From: Yponomeuta sedellus
Lineage: Eukaryota; Arthropoda; Insecta; Lepidoptera; Yponomeutidae
Direction of reading: 5' to 3'
Assembly (NCBI GenBank): GCA_934045075.1
Contig: OW203749.1
Span: forward strand, 1,364,001-1,428,000
Length of the DNA: 64,000 nucleotides
In this document: piece by piece, positions 43,401 to 53,765 of the stretch
Layout: each line of letters begins with the position of its first letter
Numbering within the stretch: the stretch's first letter is position 1
The notes under the pieces: model-generated
What the model saw: the letters and a program-made list of their open reading frames with translations, nothing else
What the model was told of the DNA's origin: nothing
The model's database searches: none
Program-made: the position numbers and the translations under genes

Positions 43401-44879
43401 AGCAGAAATCCTGCAGTAGTCCACCACATCCGTAAACCGGCCAATTGGGCTACAATTGCTCAATCGGCCGATGAAGAAACCCGGTCCTTGATTGACCAAC
43501 TTAAGGAGGGCAAACTCGATTCGTCTCGCTATGTGTTGCGTAACGATTTGCTTTATTACTTGTATTCCCCAACAGGTGAGGAGACCAGACAACTCTGTTT
43601 CATTCCAAAGGGTCACCGGCTCAGTCTTCTCCGTATTTTCCATGATGAACATGATCATGTTGGTATCGAGAAGACAGCTGATCTGATCCTTCGCCACTTT
43701 TGGTTCCCTGGCCTTCGCCAATTTGTGAGGAAATATATCACGCATTGTCTGGTCTGCTTGTCTCACAAGAAAAACCCAAGGGCTCCCCATCAGCCAATCG
43801 AGTCGTGGACTAAGCCTGATATCCCTTTTTCTACCGTTCATATGGACGTTTTGGGTCCACTTCCCGAGTCGAGAGGTTTCAAATACATTCTTGTAGTTGT
43901 GGATTCATTTTCCAAGTATTGTTTACTTTACACATTGTACAGGCAGGATACAGATGAATTAAAGCGTGTTTTTAATAACTTAATATCTCTGTTTGGTACT
44001 CCTAGTCTAATAGTTTGTGATAGGGGCCGTATGTTTGAGAGCGCGGGTTTTCAAAATTGGGTTACCGAGCTGGGGGGTGCGGTACATTTTATCACACCGG
44101 AAATGCACCACGAAAACGGCCAGGCTGAACGTTACTGCAGAACCGTTTTGAATATGCTGCGCGTGGAGGTAAACAATAAAGGCGCAGATTGGTCCGACGT
44201 CCTCTGGAGGGTTCAGCTAATCCTTAACACTACAAAACACGCTACCACTCAAACGTCTGCGTTGCACCTACTGGTTGGAATCGAGGGCACCACTCCCGTT
44301 CTAAGAGCCTTAATACGTGACATTGCGCTTGAGAACTCAAAGCCCAATAGAGAAGCCATGGCTACGTTGAGGAGGCAACGTGCTTCCGAGTTGCTTACTG
44401 CTAACCAGCATAGACAAGATGAACACGTGAACGACGGTCGCAGGCAGCCGCGCATTTTCAAAGTTGGGGATCATGTTTTCGTTATAAAAGGATCTCAGTC
44501 TGCAGGAAAGCTAGATTCCGGCATGCGTGGCCCGTATAAGGTCATAAAGGAGTTGCCTCATCACCGCTACGAGTTGGAGCTTCTGGCTGGCTCATACGGC
44601 AAGCGCAGTCAATCCGCCGCGGAGTACATGATCCCGTGGCGTGGCGAGTGGACGCCCGAGGCGTGTGCAACCTTTTTCAATTGTAAGTATGAATCAGAAT
44701 TATGTTCTGGGTGGCTTTGCTGGCAGACACTTCATGTTTTTATGCCATGTAGTGTTGTTTCAGAACGTTGTTTCTGGCAGGGTTTTCCTCCCTGGCTGGT
44801 TTTGCTACGGCAGACACGATGTGCAGACGAGGGCTCACATTGTGTATCAGGATGGTATTTCCTGGCAGACTTAACCTAG
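40422..44879 (+). CDS. Gag-pol polyprotein, 1485 codons
   Basis: Gag has a capsid-like region and two CCHC knuckles (CFGCGGTGHKRADC at about 308; CTHCKKPGHSVDSC at about 355). The protease has DSG at about 417. Reverse transcriptase has RMCVDYRALN and YIDDV at about 732. RNase H has HTDAS (Asp about 881). Integrase has an HHCC zinc region from about 1074 and catalytic Asp 1142 (HMDVLG), Asp 1200 (CDRG) and Glu 1236 (NGQAER), with exactly 35 residues between the last two. A GPY/F-type module (RGPYKVI) lies near 1370. One continuous frame covers gag and pol, with no frameshift or stop. The last 70 or so codons run into the tandem repeats. Probably competent; activity is not proven. Confidence 0.93.
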   Translation: MSTKGKKKKTTESNTAAALDAILGRLNAIENRIGASSTQPPPEPVLEVPPLLPPTPTTSRVDRACSGAEVVMHGGADSVGTGDVTVSEQLRASTPRGDDVTDRIVGALSALVQVRTSNHFYVSNFDPNVHDFDVWCAEVDRARELNRWDENECLARVGNCLKGDTRTWLNDWVTSDRTWSSFRRDFRSLCPRSIDVATILFEVMSTDSNNFPTYSEYARRSLLRLNIVGGLSDDLKVAIVIWGIADPQIKAVATNAKLKPHELVEFLSVYVKPKSDFRHNHDPVRSSKLGLGKADFRKREANKPDVKCFGCGGTGHKRADCAKRPRLNPAVPTPGPSSNPAVPIPGPGPSGRPYCTHCKKPGHSVDSCFVKQRSEASNNLSKRANNVNFCRELELPPNNIDVMSAVIQGVSVDVLVDSGSSISLVSETLLKHLNCKMVPAYRMLRGIGSQEIESTSCITAILEFPEISLEVDLFVVGPGCMSAPVLIGTDVLNRSGVTYIRNSESQRLVRIGSKACVTHVRVVDNGHVDESLVNTPLAGLEKEQLMETINEYSESFITGTATTTVNTGSMKIKLNSDAVVHYRPYKLSLDEKLRVRAIISDLLSKGIIRESESEFASPIILVKKKDGSDRMCVDYRALNTLTIKDRFPLPLIDDHIDRLGSNKFFSSLDMATGFHQIPIDPDSIDKTAFVTPEGHYEYLRMPYGLANAPVVYQRIISNTLKSLIESGKVLVYIDDVLILSPTVQEGLETLRQVIETLAGAGFSINLKKCAFLTTEVEYLGRVISEGQVRPSPAKIEALINSPKPTTVKQVRQFLGLAGYFRRYIAGYASKTSSIAKLTRKDEPFVWGADQDAARDYIINCLTSEPVLAIFDPTLPTELHTDASAIGYGGVLLQEHDGKRKRVVGYFSRSTQGAESRYHSYELETLAVVKALQHFRQYLLGTKFKIITDCNSLKLTERKKDLVPRVARWWVYMQDFNFQIEYRKGVLISHADYLSRNPAVVHHIRKPANWATIAQSADEETRSLIDQLKEGKLDSSRYVLRNDLLYYLYSPTGEETRQLCFIPKGHRLSLLRIFHDEHDHVGIEKTADLILRHFWFPGLRQFVRKYITHCLVCLSHKKNPRAPHQPIESWTKPDIPFSTVHMDVLGPLPESRGFKYILVVVDSFSKYCLLYTLYRQDTDELKRVFNNLISLFGTPSLIVCDRGRMFESAGFQNWVTELGGAVHFITPEMHHENGQAERYCRTVLNMLRVEVNNKGADWSDVLWRVQLILNTTKHATTQTSALHLLVGIEGTTPVLRALIRDIALENSKPNREAMATLRRQRASELLTANQHRQDEHVNDGRRQPRIFKVGDHVFVIKGSQSAGKLDSGMRGPYKVIKELPHHRYELELLAGSYGKRSQSAAEYMIPWRGEWTPEACATFFNCKYESELCSGWLCWQTLHVFMPCSVVSERCFWQGFPPWLVLLRQTRCADEGSHCVSGWYFLADLT

Positions 44880-45180
44880 ATCGCTTCAGGCACCTCATGT
44901 TTATGCTCATGTGTGTGTTTGTTGAGGTTAGAATGGTGATGTCTGGGTGGCTATGCCACGGCAGATATGATGTGCAGACGAGGGCTCACATTATATATCA
45001 GGATGGTATTTCCTGGCAGACTTAACCTAGATCGATTCAGGCACCTCATGTTTATGCTCATGTGTGTGTTTGTTGAGGTTCGAAGGGTGATGTCTGGGTG
45101 GCTATGCCACAAAAACACTTCAGATACCTCATGTTCATGCTCATGTGTGTATCAGTTGTGGGTCGGGATGGTACTTCCCG
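44690..45180 (+). repeat. 151-bp tandem repeats at the 3' end of the LTR element
   Basis: 'gatgtgcagacgagggctca' occurs at 44818 and 44969 (period 151), and 'atctgggtggctatgcca'-like sequence follows each. A diverged unit comes first and a partial one last. The ORF ends within the first full unit. Confidence 0.75.
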
Positions 45181-45210
45181 TGTGTGTGTGTGTGTGTGCG
45201 TGTGTGTCAT
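45180..45210 (+). repeat. (TG)n run
   Basis: Short dinucleotide repeat between the tandem repeats and the 3' LTR. Confidence 0.8.
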
Positions 45211-45474
45211 AACTATTAATGTCATGTGTGGATGGTATGAATTTCCCGTATGAAAGGACTTATTTGGCTTTAGAATTTCAAGTAAATAGTGTGGTTGAGA
45301 ATAATGACTGAGCCTTGTCCATAAAGGCTTGAGCGCTCACGAGTTTTTATGGTACAAGGGCGTGTATGCGGGATTGAAGCTACCCTGGCACTCCTGAACT
45401 AATGCGGCCAATGTTATCTCTGTTGACAGCTGAAGATGAAGCGGACGAGGACGCCTCGCAGTCAGGAACGGCCG

Positions 45475-45766
45475 TATTAGAAACAAGTACGAGTGACATT
45501 TAAAAAAAAAAGTAGTAAGGCAGGCATCGTGGCCGGCCTTGATGACGTCAGAGGGCGTGTCGTTCGGGCGGCGCAGCGGGGATAGCGGCTGGCAGCTCGG
45601 AGCTCACTTTTTCGCCTTCGCTCGACGCAGACGGTCGCCTACCTAGCTCTGTTGCATTTTATAATTTAGTTCATGGATTTTTGTGAAATATTTAATAATT
45701 CCTAAATTAAATTTTGTGTTATTCAGTTTGTTTTTTTTTAAATAACTCCGCTTCTGATTCGTAAAA
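45475..45766 (+). repeat. 3' LTR
   Basis: Identical in length to the 5' LTR. The one difference seen is g at 40206 against a at 45661. The flank before it (ggacgaggacgcctcgc) holds no clean polypurine tract, which is unusual. Confidence 0.88.
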
Positions 45767-45770
45767 CATG

Positions 45771-46245
45771 ATTACAAACTACATGAAGTAATCAGAATAA
45801 ATAGTTAAAACATTTTGATTACTAACTGCAAATTGTAGTTGCAATCACGATTACCAGATTACTTTTTATAACTACATTTGTAAATAAACTTGCGTATAAT
45901 AAAAACTTGTCGTTTGCTACGTAGATAGTTAGAGCTCACTATCTACTCCCTGCATGTCGGGTGCATGTGTTTTTATTTTGGTGCGACGCATGCAGGGTAG
46001 TGTATTTAATTTTGTCTGACAGTGTACACGTCCGTTCGCACATTATTGTGCGAACGAACGGAAATACAAGTTTTTACAACTCAGCTAATCAGTAATCATA
46101 AGTAGTAATGATTACAGCAATCAGATTAACAATACTTAATGTAGTTTGATTACTGTAGTTAAACTACATGTAACCATAACTACATGTAGTTAACTACTTT
46201 TAATCGCAGTTAGTAATCTGATTACAAAAAAGTAGTTAACTACGT
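45771..46245. repeat. Palindrome-rich host sequence
   Basis: Many copies of 'gattac', 'taactac' and 'catgtagttaactac', plus a hairpin pair 'cccgcatgt'-like/'gcatgcaggg' at about 45950-45992 and 'cgttcgcac..gtgcgaacg' at about 46033-46057. It continues left of the LTR element at 39980. Confidence 0.45.
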
Positions 46246-46246
46246 C

Positions 46247-46470
46247 CTACACTGGCACCGTTACACTACCCGGGGGCAACCGGTAAAAAAGTATATATTT
46301 TTTTAATTTAATTAATAAAATATGCAGTCCTGCAGTCTGCAGGATATAGGCTTCCCGGTCACGCGCCGTCTTCATCCAGCGACTCCCCGCCACCGTAACC
46401 AGGACGTCAGACCATCTTGTGGGGGGCCTGCCCACGCTGCCTCGCCCGGTCCCCGGTCGCCAGGACAGAA
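46247..46470 (-). pseudogene. LINE ORF2 C-terminal remnant
   Basis: The minus frame reads MGRPPTRWSDVLVTVAGSRW then MKTARDREAYILQTAG, the final segment of a non-LTR reverse transcriptase. The 5' part is absent. Confidence 0.6.
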
Positions 46471-46499
46471 CTTTTTCGTCTCATATGTAGTAAAGTAGA

Positions 46500-46665
46500 G
46501 CTCAGGATTCGAATGCGGCTAGAAAACTTGTGACAGTAAGGCCAGCCACTAGTCTTGCGAGCCAGTCCACCAATCCGGACTTGGCCCCCGCGGTATGGCC
46601 TGTAGCTTCCTCACGGAAGAGACTCGTGCCCCTCGGTGGGGACATAATGGGTTGATGATGATACA
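46500..46665 (-). repeat. Family S fragment
   Basis: 'ccaatccggacttggcccc' and 'ccctcggtggggacataatg' are family S in inverse orientation. Confidence 0.5.
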
Positions 46666-46689
46666 GGAAGTTTCTTCACTCAACTATAA

Positions 46690-47180
46690 AAAGCTTCGAC
46701 AACAACGTATTAACGACGTGGCTGACTGCCCATAGACAGAGAAAACTTAATTGTACATAAAAATGGAAATTACACAGATATTTCTTGACCTACTAGTACA
46801 GACGGCGGCCTTACCACTAAAAGTGTTCTCTTCCAGACAACCTTTGGGTGGAATGGACTAATTGGCCTTTTTGCATCTACTTAATGAGATGATTTATACA
46901 GCGTCCAGTGGTATCTTGACTCACACTAGATGGGTGAAGGGACCACTCCGACGCTGTAGTGCCTGGGACATGGTTTTTTATAGATAGTGTAGGCTTGCCC
47001 AGCACCTATACCACCCTGACAGCTGAAGGCAATGGAACAAGCAATACATACAACATAATAATTTCAGAGGAACCTATATGGATGCATGCCTGAAGCTATA
47101 CTAATTAGTCCAGTCCATCTAAAGGTTGTCTGGAAGAGATGACTTTTAGTGGTAAGGCCGCCGCTTGTACTCTTAGACGG
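46690..47180. repeat. LINE tails around a 'cactagatgggt' repeat
   Basis: 46690-46860 is an inverted non-LTR tail (complement of cttttagtggtaaggccgcc). 46865-47035 is a unit (gtggtatcttgactcacact ... ggcttgcccagcaccta) shared with 47715-47900 and 59135-59490. 47080-47180 is a forward tail (ctggaagagatgacttttag). Confidence 0.45.
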
Positions 47181-47393
47181 AGTTTGCACGTTCAGTCTGG
47201 CGTCATCGGTTCAGTCTTCGTCACCTTGACCTTGATTTCATCGTGACCTTGATGAAATTCAGATTGATACCAGACTGATGAAGCATCAAAATGCTCGAAT
47301 ATCCATCAGTCTGGTCCATCAGTACACTGAATAGACAATCAGTCTGCCGTCAGTCTAACCAGACTGATGGAATTGACTGACACAGTGCTTAGT

Positions 47394-47661
47394 GCTAGTT
47401 TGACAGATCCAATCGAATAACTTTACTACCGCGTTAATCGAGCATCGAGTATGAGTAAGTTAACCGTTCGAACTGGCAAAACGCTGTCACAGTACGACTC
47501 GCACTCGCGTTTATTCGTGTTTTGGCTGGGCTGGTAGACGTGTTCACTTCTCAACGTGAACCATTACAACTCGCACTCAGCAATTTTAATTTCCATACTT
47601 GTCGCTAGGTGGCGCCTGTACGTTAACGCGATCGAGTAGTTAAAAACTCGCACTAAGCACT
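47394..47661 (+). mobile_element. MITE-G copy F, internally deleted
   Basis: The ends are typical. The segment after 'gctaggtggcgc' is shortened. CAG follows (47662-47664), but CAC precedes. Confidence 0.65.
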
Positions 47662-47714
47662 CAGACTGAACGTGTGAACTCGAAATATCCATTTGTAATT
47701 TCCATTTTTATTAC

Positions 47715-48095
47715 CATACATTGGTCTTTTGCATCTACATAATGAGATGATTTATACAGCATCCAGTGGCATCTTCACTCACACTAGATGGGTTAAGGGA
47801 CCGCTTGTTGTAGTGCCTGGGACATGGTTTTATAGATGCTGTAGGCTTGCCCAGCACCTATCTATACCATCCTGACAGCTTAGTCGGCCTAGCCCACAGG
47901 AAAGACTAGTCAATACGTGCGGGGCCAACCAAGCCGCGGGTTTCCTCACGATGTTTTCCCTCACAGTGAGCGTGTGGTATTGCTACTACAAATTCGCAAA
48001 TGTACGTAACTTTGAAATTAAACGGAGTCATTTGTACACGCCCGCACTGGGGATCGAACCCGGGGCTTTATGTACCATAAAGTGTTCTAACTCTA
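47715..48095 (-). repeat. 'cactagatgggt' repeat plus tRNA-SINE
   Basis: 47715-47900 is the unit named above. 48050-48075 (gcactggggatcgaacccgg) is a B-box-like sequence on the minus strand of a SINE that covers about 47880-48095. Confidence 0.45.
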
Positions 48096-48265
48096 TCTAT
48101 CTATACTTGATAGGTGCTTTACCGTGAAGCAAATAGCGGCCGTGCGCCCGCGCCGCACGCATGGATACTGCACCTTCATTCGCGCGCTCGCCTGCTGAGC
48201 GACAGCCCAGCACGTTATTTTAGTCAGTGTAGGCCCTATGCTACGCGCGGGTTCGAAGATTACAT

Positions 48266-48494
48266 ACAGTCTGTTAGCTTTTAGAATATACCTCGGGCTC
48301 TAGAGTAGGCTTCGGTTTTCGCCGAAAGCGCACGAGTGTAATACTACTTCCTGCTCTGTATAAAACTTTTCTTCAGTATTTTGAAAAGTTATGTAAACTT
48401 ATTAAAAGTGATATTACCTAGTTCCGATATTTCTGTTACACGAATATAAGTATCCGATAGTAGCCGACGTATATTCTAAAAGCTAACAGACTAT
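48266..48494 (+). mobile_element. MITE-L copy
   Basis: The ends 'cagtctgttagcttttag' and 'ctaaaagctaacagact' are inverted. The inside matches 14027-14249. Confidence 0.7.
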
Positions 48495-48589
48495 ACTATA
48501 CTATTTGTGTCGCTCGACTTTTTATGTAGAATTCGAGTCGAAGGCCTTAGAGTTGTATACGAATTATTTGCTAATGAAGTGAGACTTGG

Positions 48590-48760
48590 CTCCCTGGGGC
48601 ATTATTACGTAAGTGTCCACTGAGTTCAGTGACGTTAATTTTCACTTTTTTTAAGCCACTCCGGCTGTCAAATGCATACATTTTTTGACACTTAGGAGTC
48701 GTGTTAATGCGTCACTCGATAGAGTGGAGTGCTACGTAATAGGAGGGCTGGTCTTGGATC
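48590..48760 (-). mobile_element. MITE-C copy
   Basis: It is inverted relative to 30285: 'attattacgtaagtgtccac' ... 'gctacgtaataggagggctg'. Confidence 0.65.
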
Positions 48761-48784
48761 ACGCTGGCCTAGCCACAAGAAACA

Positions 48785-49040
48785 TACATACATACATAAC
48801 CTCATGCCTGTATCCCAGACGGGTAGGCAGAGACCAGGGACTGCCACTTGCCACGATCCTGACAGATCACCTTCGCTTCATCAACGTTCATAAGTCGTTG
48901 CATGCACGCCGGTTCCGGGTACTTTTTATTTCCCTTTGCTAATACATCCCCTATTTGGTCGATGTAAGTCCGTCTGGGACATCCCTTACCTACCAGCCCT
49001 TCCCCTCACATTCGCAATATATATTTGTTTCGTCAATCTT
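48785..49040 (-). pseudogene. LINE reverse-transcriptase C-terminus
   Basis: A close copy of 33367-33590: 'cctgtatcccagacgggtag', 'cgttgcatgcacgccggttc', 'catcccctatttggtcgatg'. It starts beside a short (cata)n run, as the other copy does, so this run is probably the 3' tail. Confidence 0.6.
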
Positions 49041-49254
49041 TCTTCCACAAGAAATCCCTCTATAATTACTTGTTGAAGGTCCGCGGGCCCCTAAAGCTAA
49101 ATGCGACCCGGGCCCCTAAGTCAAAGCCACTCGTGTAACGATGAATACCCTCCTAAGCCCTGGAGGCAATAGTTACCTACTTCAAGTCTTCTAAAACTAC
49201 GTAGATTTTGAAAAACTTTTTTTACTGATGACCAAAAAATTATGAGGAAAATAT

Positions 49255-49345
49255 TAACATAACATTTACATACAGGCACATACATGCTTCTGGCCACACT
49301 CTAGGATACCCTGTGTCGTGGGAAACAGAAACAATATTTATTGGA
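49255..49345 (-). repeat. SINE type 2 tail
   Basis: It is the complement of 'gtgtggccagaagc', 'atgtatgtgcctgtatgtaa' and 'cacgacacagggtatcc'. Confidence 0.5.
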
Positions 49346-49782
49346 CCGGGAACAGTAAGTTTTCCGGACTTCTTTCTAAATCATTAGGTGTGAAATAAGA
49401 AAATATTGTTTGTAGGTAAGTTTGTAAGTAATGTCCTATTTGTAGGGCGCTGGGGCTCAGGAGAACGTAATTACCTTTTCACACCTCCTGCTCGACAATA
49501 CCGTCAAATATCATCGTAAAGCATAGCCTTGTCTCTCGAGGGCAATAATAATGAAGAATTTCCCTAGGGAATAAAGTGATTTGAATTTAGAATGTCAAAA
49601 TTCGCATGAAAACTATGAAGAAGCCCCGCATTGCAATTCGAAATTCGAATTGTTGTTCGAAACTCACCCCTTTTTTCTTTTTTTTCTGAACTACTGTGTC
49701 GTGTGACCGCGCGAAACACCAATAAAAAAAAGAAAAATTTTATTGTCTCCCAGATGGTGTGAAAAGTAGAGTATTCACCTCT

Positions 49783-49945
49783 GGAATAAAACATGTCTTA
49801 GTCTCGGGCGGTATGAACCCTGGCTTCACTCAGGACTCTACATAACTCCCTCGCTTCGCTCAGGAGTTAAAATTTAACTCGGAGTCCTTCGCTCCGCTCA
49901 GGGTTCAATATACCGCCCATGACGTAATACATGGTTTTATTCCCT
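49783..49945. repeat. Inverted-repeat element
   Basis: The left 'ggaataaaacatgt' plus 'tcgggcggtatgaaccctg' pairs with the right 'cagggttcaatataccgcc' plus 'catggttttattcc'. About 163 bp. Confidence 0.5.
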
Positions 49946-50099
49946 TAATGCATAATCTACTATATTTCCCGACGTTTCGGCAACTGTATGTAACGCTGCC
50001 GAAACGTCGGGAAATAAGGTAATTACGTGTTACCTAATAAATAATCGCGATTTGACCCGTTTAAAATATAATTACGTGTGAGTATCGCGAATAATTAAG

Positions 50100-51490
50100 A
50101 AATACTAGGGCTTAGACGACGAGACAAACAAAACGTTACAACAGAAAACAACTAAGGTTTTTGGTAATGTAACATTCGGAACGGATTCTTACGAAAATAT
50201 CCGATTAAGTTACTGATAAAAAAGATAAGTTGTAGCGAGATTGACCTGACGTAGGTACCTACCTGCAGATATCTAATCGGTTTGTGAGCTATTTTTATGA
50301 CGTGTTTGGGAAAGTCCAAAACGAATGTTTTGAGAGTTATTGTCCATTTTTTCTCCAAAAAGATCTAGATTTGAATTAGATATTATTATCTGATCTAGTT
50401 TAACATTGTAACGTTCTTATACACGCAATTCCTGTGCTATGTACCTACTTCGAAAAAAACCTTTTCAATTTCATCGATTGATGAATAAGGTGACGACTGG
50501 TGTTGGATTTTTGCGCAAGTCATCATTTTCAGTTATACCTAAATGAGCGAAATAAAACAGATTTAGTAGGTAGGTAAGTAGAAGGTAATTCAGAAAACAG
50601 CAATTAACATCTTAAAACTGGCTTCAAGCCACGAGCCTTGAATCCTCGTTGAATTAGGTACCTTTGTCATTTAAATTAATTTATTATGTTTTATAGATAA
50701 GTTAATAAATAATTATGTAAATTCTGTCAATTAACGGCTTTGAAACGACTGAGTTTGGAGTTTTTTTTGTCCATTTTTTCTCTAAATGATCTAGATTTCG
50801 GGCACCTATTTTGACTTGTAACGTTCATTAAGCCGCAGTTTGAATAAAAGCTTCTCATTTCATTACCTACATTAAAGAATCAATAAGAACTGACTAATGG
50901 AAGCAAAGATAAACTCGTATAAAAACATATTTTGCCTCAAGATAATTTTAGGTTTCTTCGTCAAAATTAAATAGGTACCTATCCGACACGGTCCAGAAAG
51001 TTCTTCGTTATTCATAACAACTTACTTTGTAGGTATTTAGTTTACTGCCGTTTATCTGTGTTATCTGTCGTGTGTTGGCGTTTATGTAAACAAACACATA
51101 GATAATTTCTTGATAATTTCATGAAAACAAGGCAGAATCGCGGAGATTTAAGTAAGCCTACCAAACAGCTCCATTTATAGAATGATCAATATAGGTAGAC
51201 GCCATGGGCGCTGTTGCCGCTTCGTGCGCGCTGTCACAACACGAGAGAGCTGTGCCCGCTTTCACTGAAACACCCACTTTATTACTTGATGGTAGGGGTC
51301 ATAGTTGCTGTAACAAAATATGAGATACGACGTTTTGGTATTAAGTAATCTCGTAACCAACTTATAAACAAAATGGCCGCGCCAAGCGATTTTATAACCA
51401 CATACGAGCAGGCAAGAGCTGTTTTGACTTGCCAAGAGATAATAGGACCACTCTGTACTGTAGGGGCGTCACGTAGGCACAGCGCAAAGA
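50100..51490. other. No gene recognised
   Basis: Mostly AT-rich single-copy-looking DNA. It includes one retroposon tail (50815-50870, inverted). No supported ORF. Confidence 0.3.
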
Positions 51491-51664
51491 GTTATGAGCA
51501 GTGTTGCCAACGTGGGCGATTTTTCGCCGTTTAGGCTACTGGGATAGAAAATCGGCGACGAAAAAATGTCAACGGCGACCGGTCGCCTTTTAGGCTATCT
51601 CGAGGGCAACTCTGAGATAGCCTAAATAAAGAAAAAAGTAGGTAGTGTCGAAACGACGAAATTA

Positions 51665-51865
51665 TTAATGCGGCCAGTACACAATGGCCCATGCTGGCCC
51701 ACTGCTCGCCATTGCCATTGTGTACATGGGGGAATGGTGTATAGTGGCGGACAATTGCCTATCGTGGCGCGTAATAGGACAGTTGTCAGTTTTTTGGGCA
51801 CACTTCAAAGGAATCGTGGCGTAGCATGGCCCATCCCTGTTTACACAGTGGCCCATCGTTTAGTC
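51665..51865. repeat. Small inverted-repeat element inside the hAT
   Basis: The ends 'ggccagtacacaatggccc' and (complement) 'ggccactgtgtaaacaggg' are weakly inverted. ORFs on both strands here are incidental. Confidence 0.35.
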
Positions 51866-52479
51866 AATAATATTATTGATTTTAAATTTTTTTGATTTTT
51901 ATCAATCTGAGGCCGGTATTACAGAACGATGCTCAAGCACAGATTGATCTCAGATCACTCAATCATTACTTGAGCGCCAAATCGATGCTCAAGCACTCCC
52001 TTTATTTTCAAACAGTTCTTGAGTAGAGATCAGCCAATCACTGCTTAAGTAGAGATTCAGAACTGCAATCAGATTGTCTATGATCAAAGTTTGTTTTCTA
52101 TGACAAGAAAAATAAGTGTTGATTTTTATTCCGTTTTACGCATGTTACAAAAACGTGACGATGAAAATTAGTAAATTATGTCAAATATACAGAGAAAACT
52201 AAAATAATGTTTAAGTAGGTATTCGTAAATAAAATGTTCAAAGTTTCTTTATTTAGTTAATAGTTTGTAATGAACCGTATATTTAAAGGAAGCAAAACGT
52301 TCACGCTTCTTGTTTATTTATTCGCTTTGAGTACAGAACGGAACGTAACGAATGTCGATAAAATAATTCTCTTGACGTCTGTCTATTTATTTATGTTTAC
52401 TAAATTACTAATATCTATAGTCGGTGTGGTTTAATTTGAACATTAATCGCTGTTTTGAAACGAGATGTGAAAAAATGAG

Positions 52480-53250
52480 AACAAGGAACTTCACCATAGT
52501 GGAAAGAATCCTCCTTGTGGAACATAAAAAGTCAACTTCATGCAGTGGAGAGGGTCCTCCTCGTAGAAGACAAAAACTCAACTTCATCGCGGTGGACAGG
52601 AAGCTGCTCATGGAACATAAAACTTCAACTTCACCGCAGTGTAGAGGAACCTGCTCGTTGGACATAAAACTTCAACTTCACCGCAGCGGAGAGAAACCTG
52701 CTTGTTGAACATAAAACTTCAACTTCACCGCTGTAGAGAGGAACCTGCTCATTGAACATAAAACTTCAACTTCACTGCAGTGAAGAGGAACCTGCTTGTT
52801 GAACATAAAACTTCAACTTCACCGCAATGGAGAGGAACCTGCTTGTTGAACATAAAACTTCAACTTCACCGCAATAGAGAGGAACCTGCTCATTGAACAT
52901 AAAACTTCAACTTCACTGCAGTGGAGAGGAACCTGCTTGTTGAACATAAAACTTCAACTTCACCGCAGTGGAGAGGAACCTGCTTGTTGAACATAAAACT
53001 TCAATTTTACTGCAGTGGAGAGGAACCTGCTTGTTGAACATAAAACTTCAACTTCACCGCAGTGGAGAGGAACCTGCTTGTTGAACATAAAACTTCAACC
53101 TCACCGCAGTGGAGAGGAACCTGCTCGGTAAACATAAAACTTCAACCTCATCGCAGTGGAGAGGAACCTGCTCGTTGAACTCAAAACTTCAACTTCACCA
53201 CAGTGGAGAGGATCCTCCTCGAGGGAGATAAAAGTCAACTTCAACACAGC
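52480..53250 (+). repeat. 47-bp minisatellite, about 16 units
   Basis: The unit 'gaacataaaacttcaac' plus 'ttcaccgcagtggagaggaa' plus 'cctgcttgtt' repeats with a 47-bp period. Outer units diverge more (52480-52600 and 53200-53250). Because 47 is not a multiple of 3, the ORF through it is not evidence of coding. Confidence 0.9.
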
Positions 53251-53349
53251 GGATTTATAGAATATGTGTCAATTATGTTACAAATTTATGAGCAATAAAA
53301 AAGCTGAGATTGTTTTACTGATTATTTTATTTATTACTCTTTGTGACTG

Positions 53350-53520
53350 TCTTGTTGGCCTAGCCGCTAAGGCGCTTGGTTACCAAGACCGAGCTTGTGA
53401 GTTCGATTCCCACTGTGGGCCTATATATTTGCACAAGTGACCACAGTCTCGGTGTACTTTCATGTTTGTGACGTTCTTGCCTGGTTATCAAAGTACAGGA
53501 AATCCTAGTGATTGTGTTTG
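53350..53520 (+). repeat. tRNA-SINE, third type
   Basis: The head 'ggcctagccgctaaggcg' and B-box-like 'gagttcgattcccac' at 53359-53420 are followed by 'ttcatgtttgtgacgttct'. The body resembles SINE type 2. It joins family S at 53520. Confidence 0.55.
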
Positions 53521-53523
53521 TTA

Positions 53524-53765
53524 TCAACCCTTGTATGTCCCCACTGCTGGGGCACGGGTCTCTTCGTGCATCGCAAGAAGGTTAAGCCATACTCTACCAC
53601 GGGGGCCAAGTCCGGGTTGGTGGAGGATTGTAAGACAGTAGCGGGTCTTACAGTCAGAAGTTATCAAGCCGCCCTTAAGGCCTTTGACATGGCTTAACGA
53701 CTGCCATTATGTGACAGCCGGCACCAACGGCTTAACGTACCTTGCGAAGCACGGAAGCGGTCGCG
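53524..53765 (+). repeat. Family S copy
   Basis: From 'caacccttgtatgtcccca' to 'gcgaagcacggaagcgg'. The last third is missing. Confidence 0.65.

Larger units (their letters stand above)
40020..45766 (+). mobile_element. Ty3/gypsy-type LTR retrotransposon, young copy
   Basis: Total 5747 bp: two 292-bp LTRs, one gag-pol frame, and no env-like ORF. CATG directly precedes the 5' LTR (40016-40019) and follows the 3' LTR (45767-45770), a 4-bp target duplication. The LTRs differ at one base that I can find, so insertion was recent. The target was a region rich in 'taactacatgtagtta' sequence that continues at 45771-46240. Confidence 0.92.

Noticed and set aside
52408..52708. ORFs of 85-94 codons on both strands
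   Set aside because: They lie in the 47-bp minisatellite, whose period is not a multiple of three; no homology seen.
52480..53250. A CRISPR-like array
   Set aside because: Units are contiguous with no unique spacers, and the context is eukaryotic.
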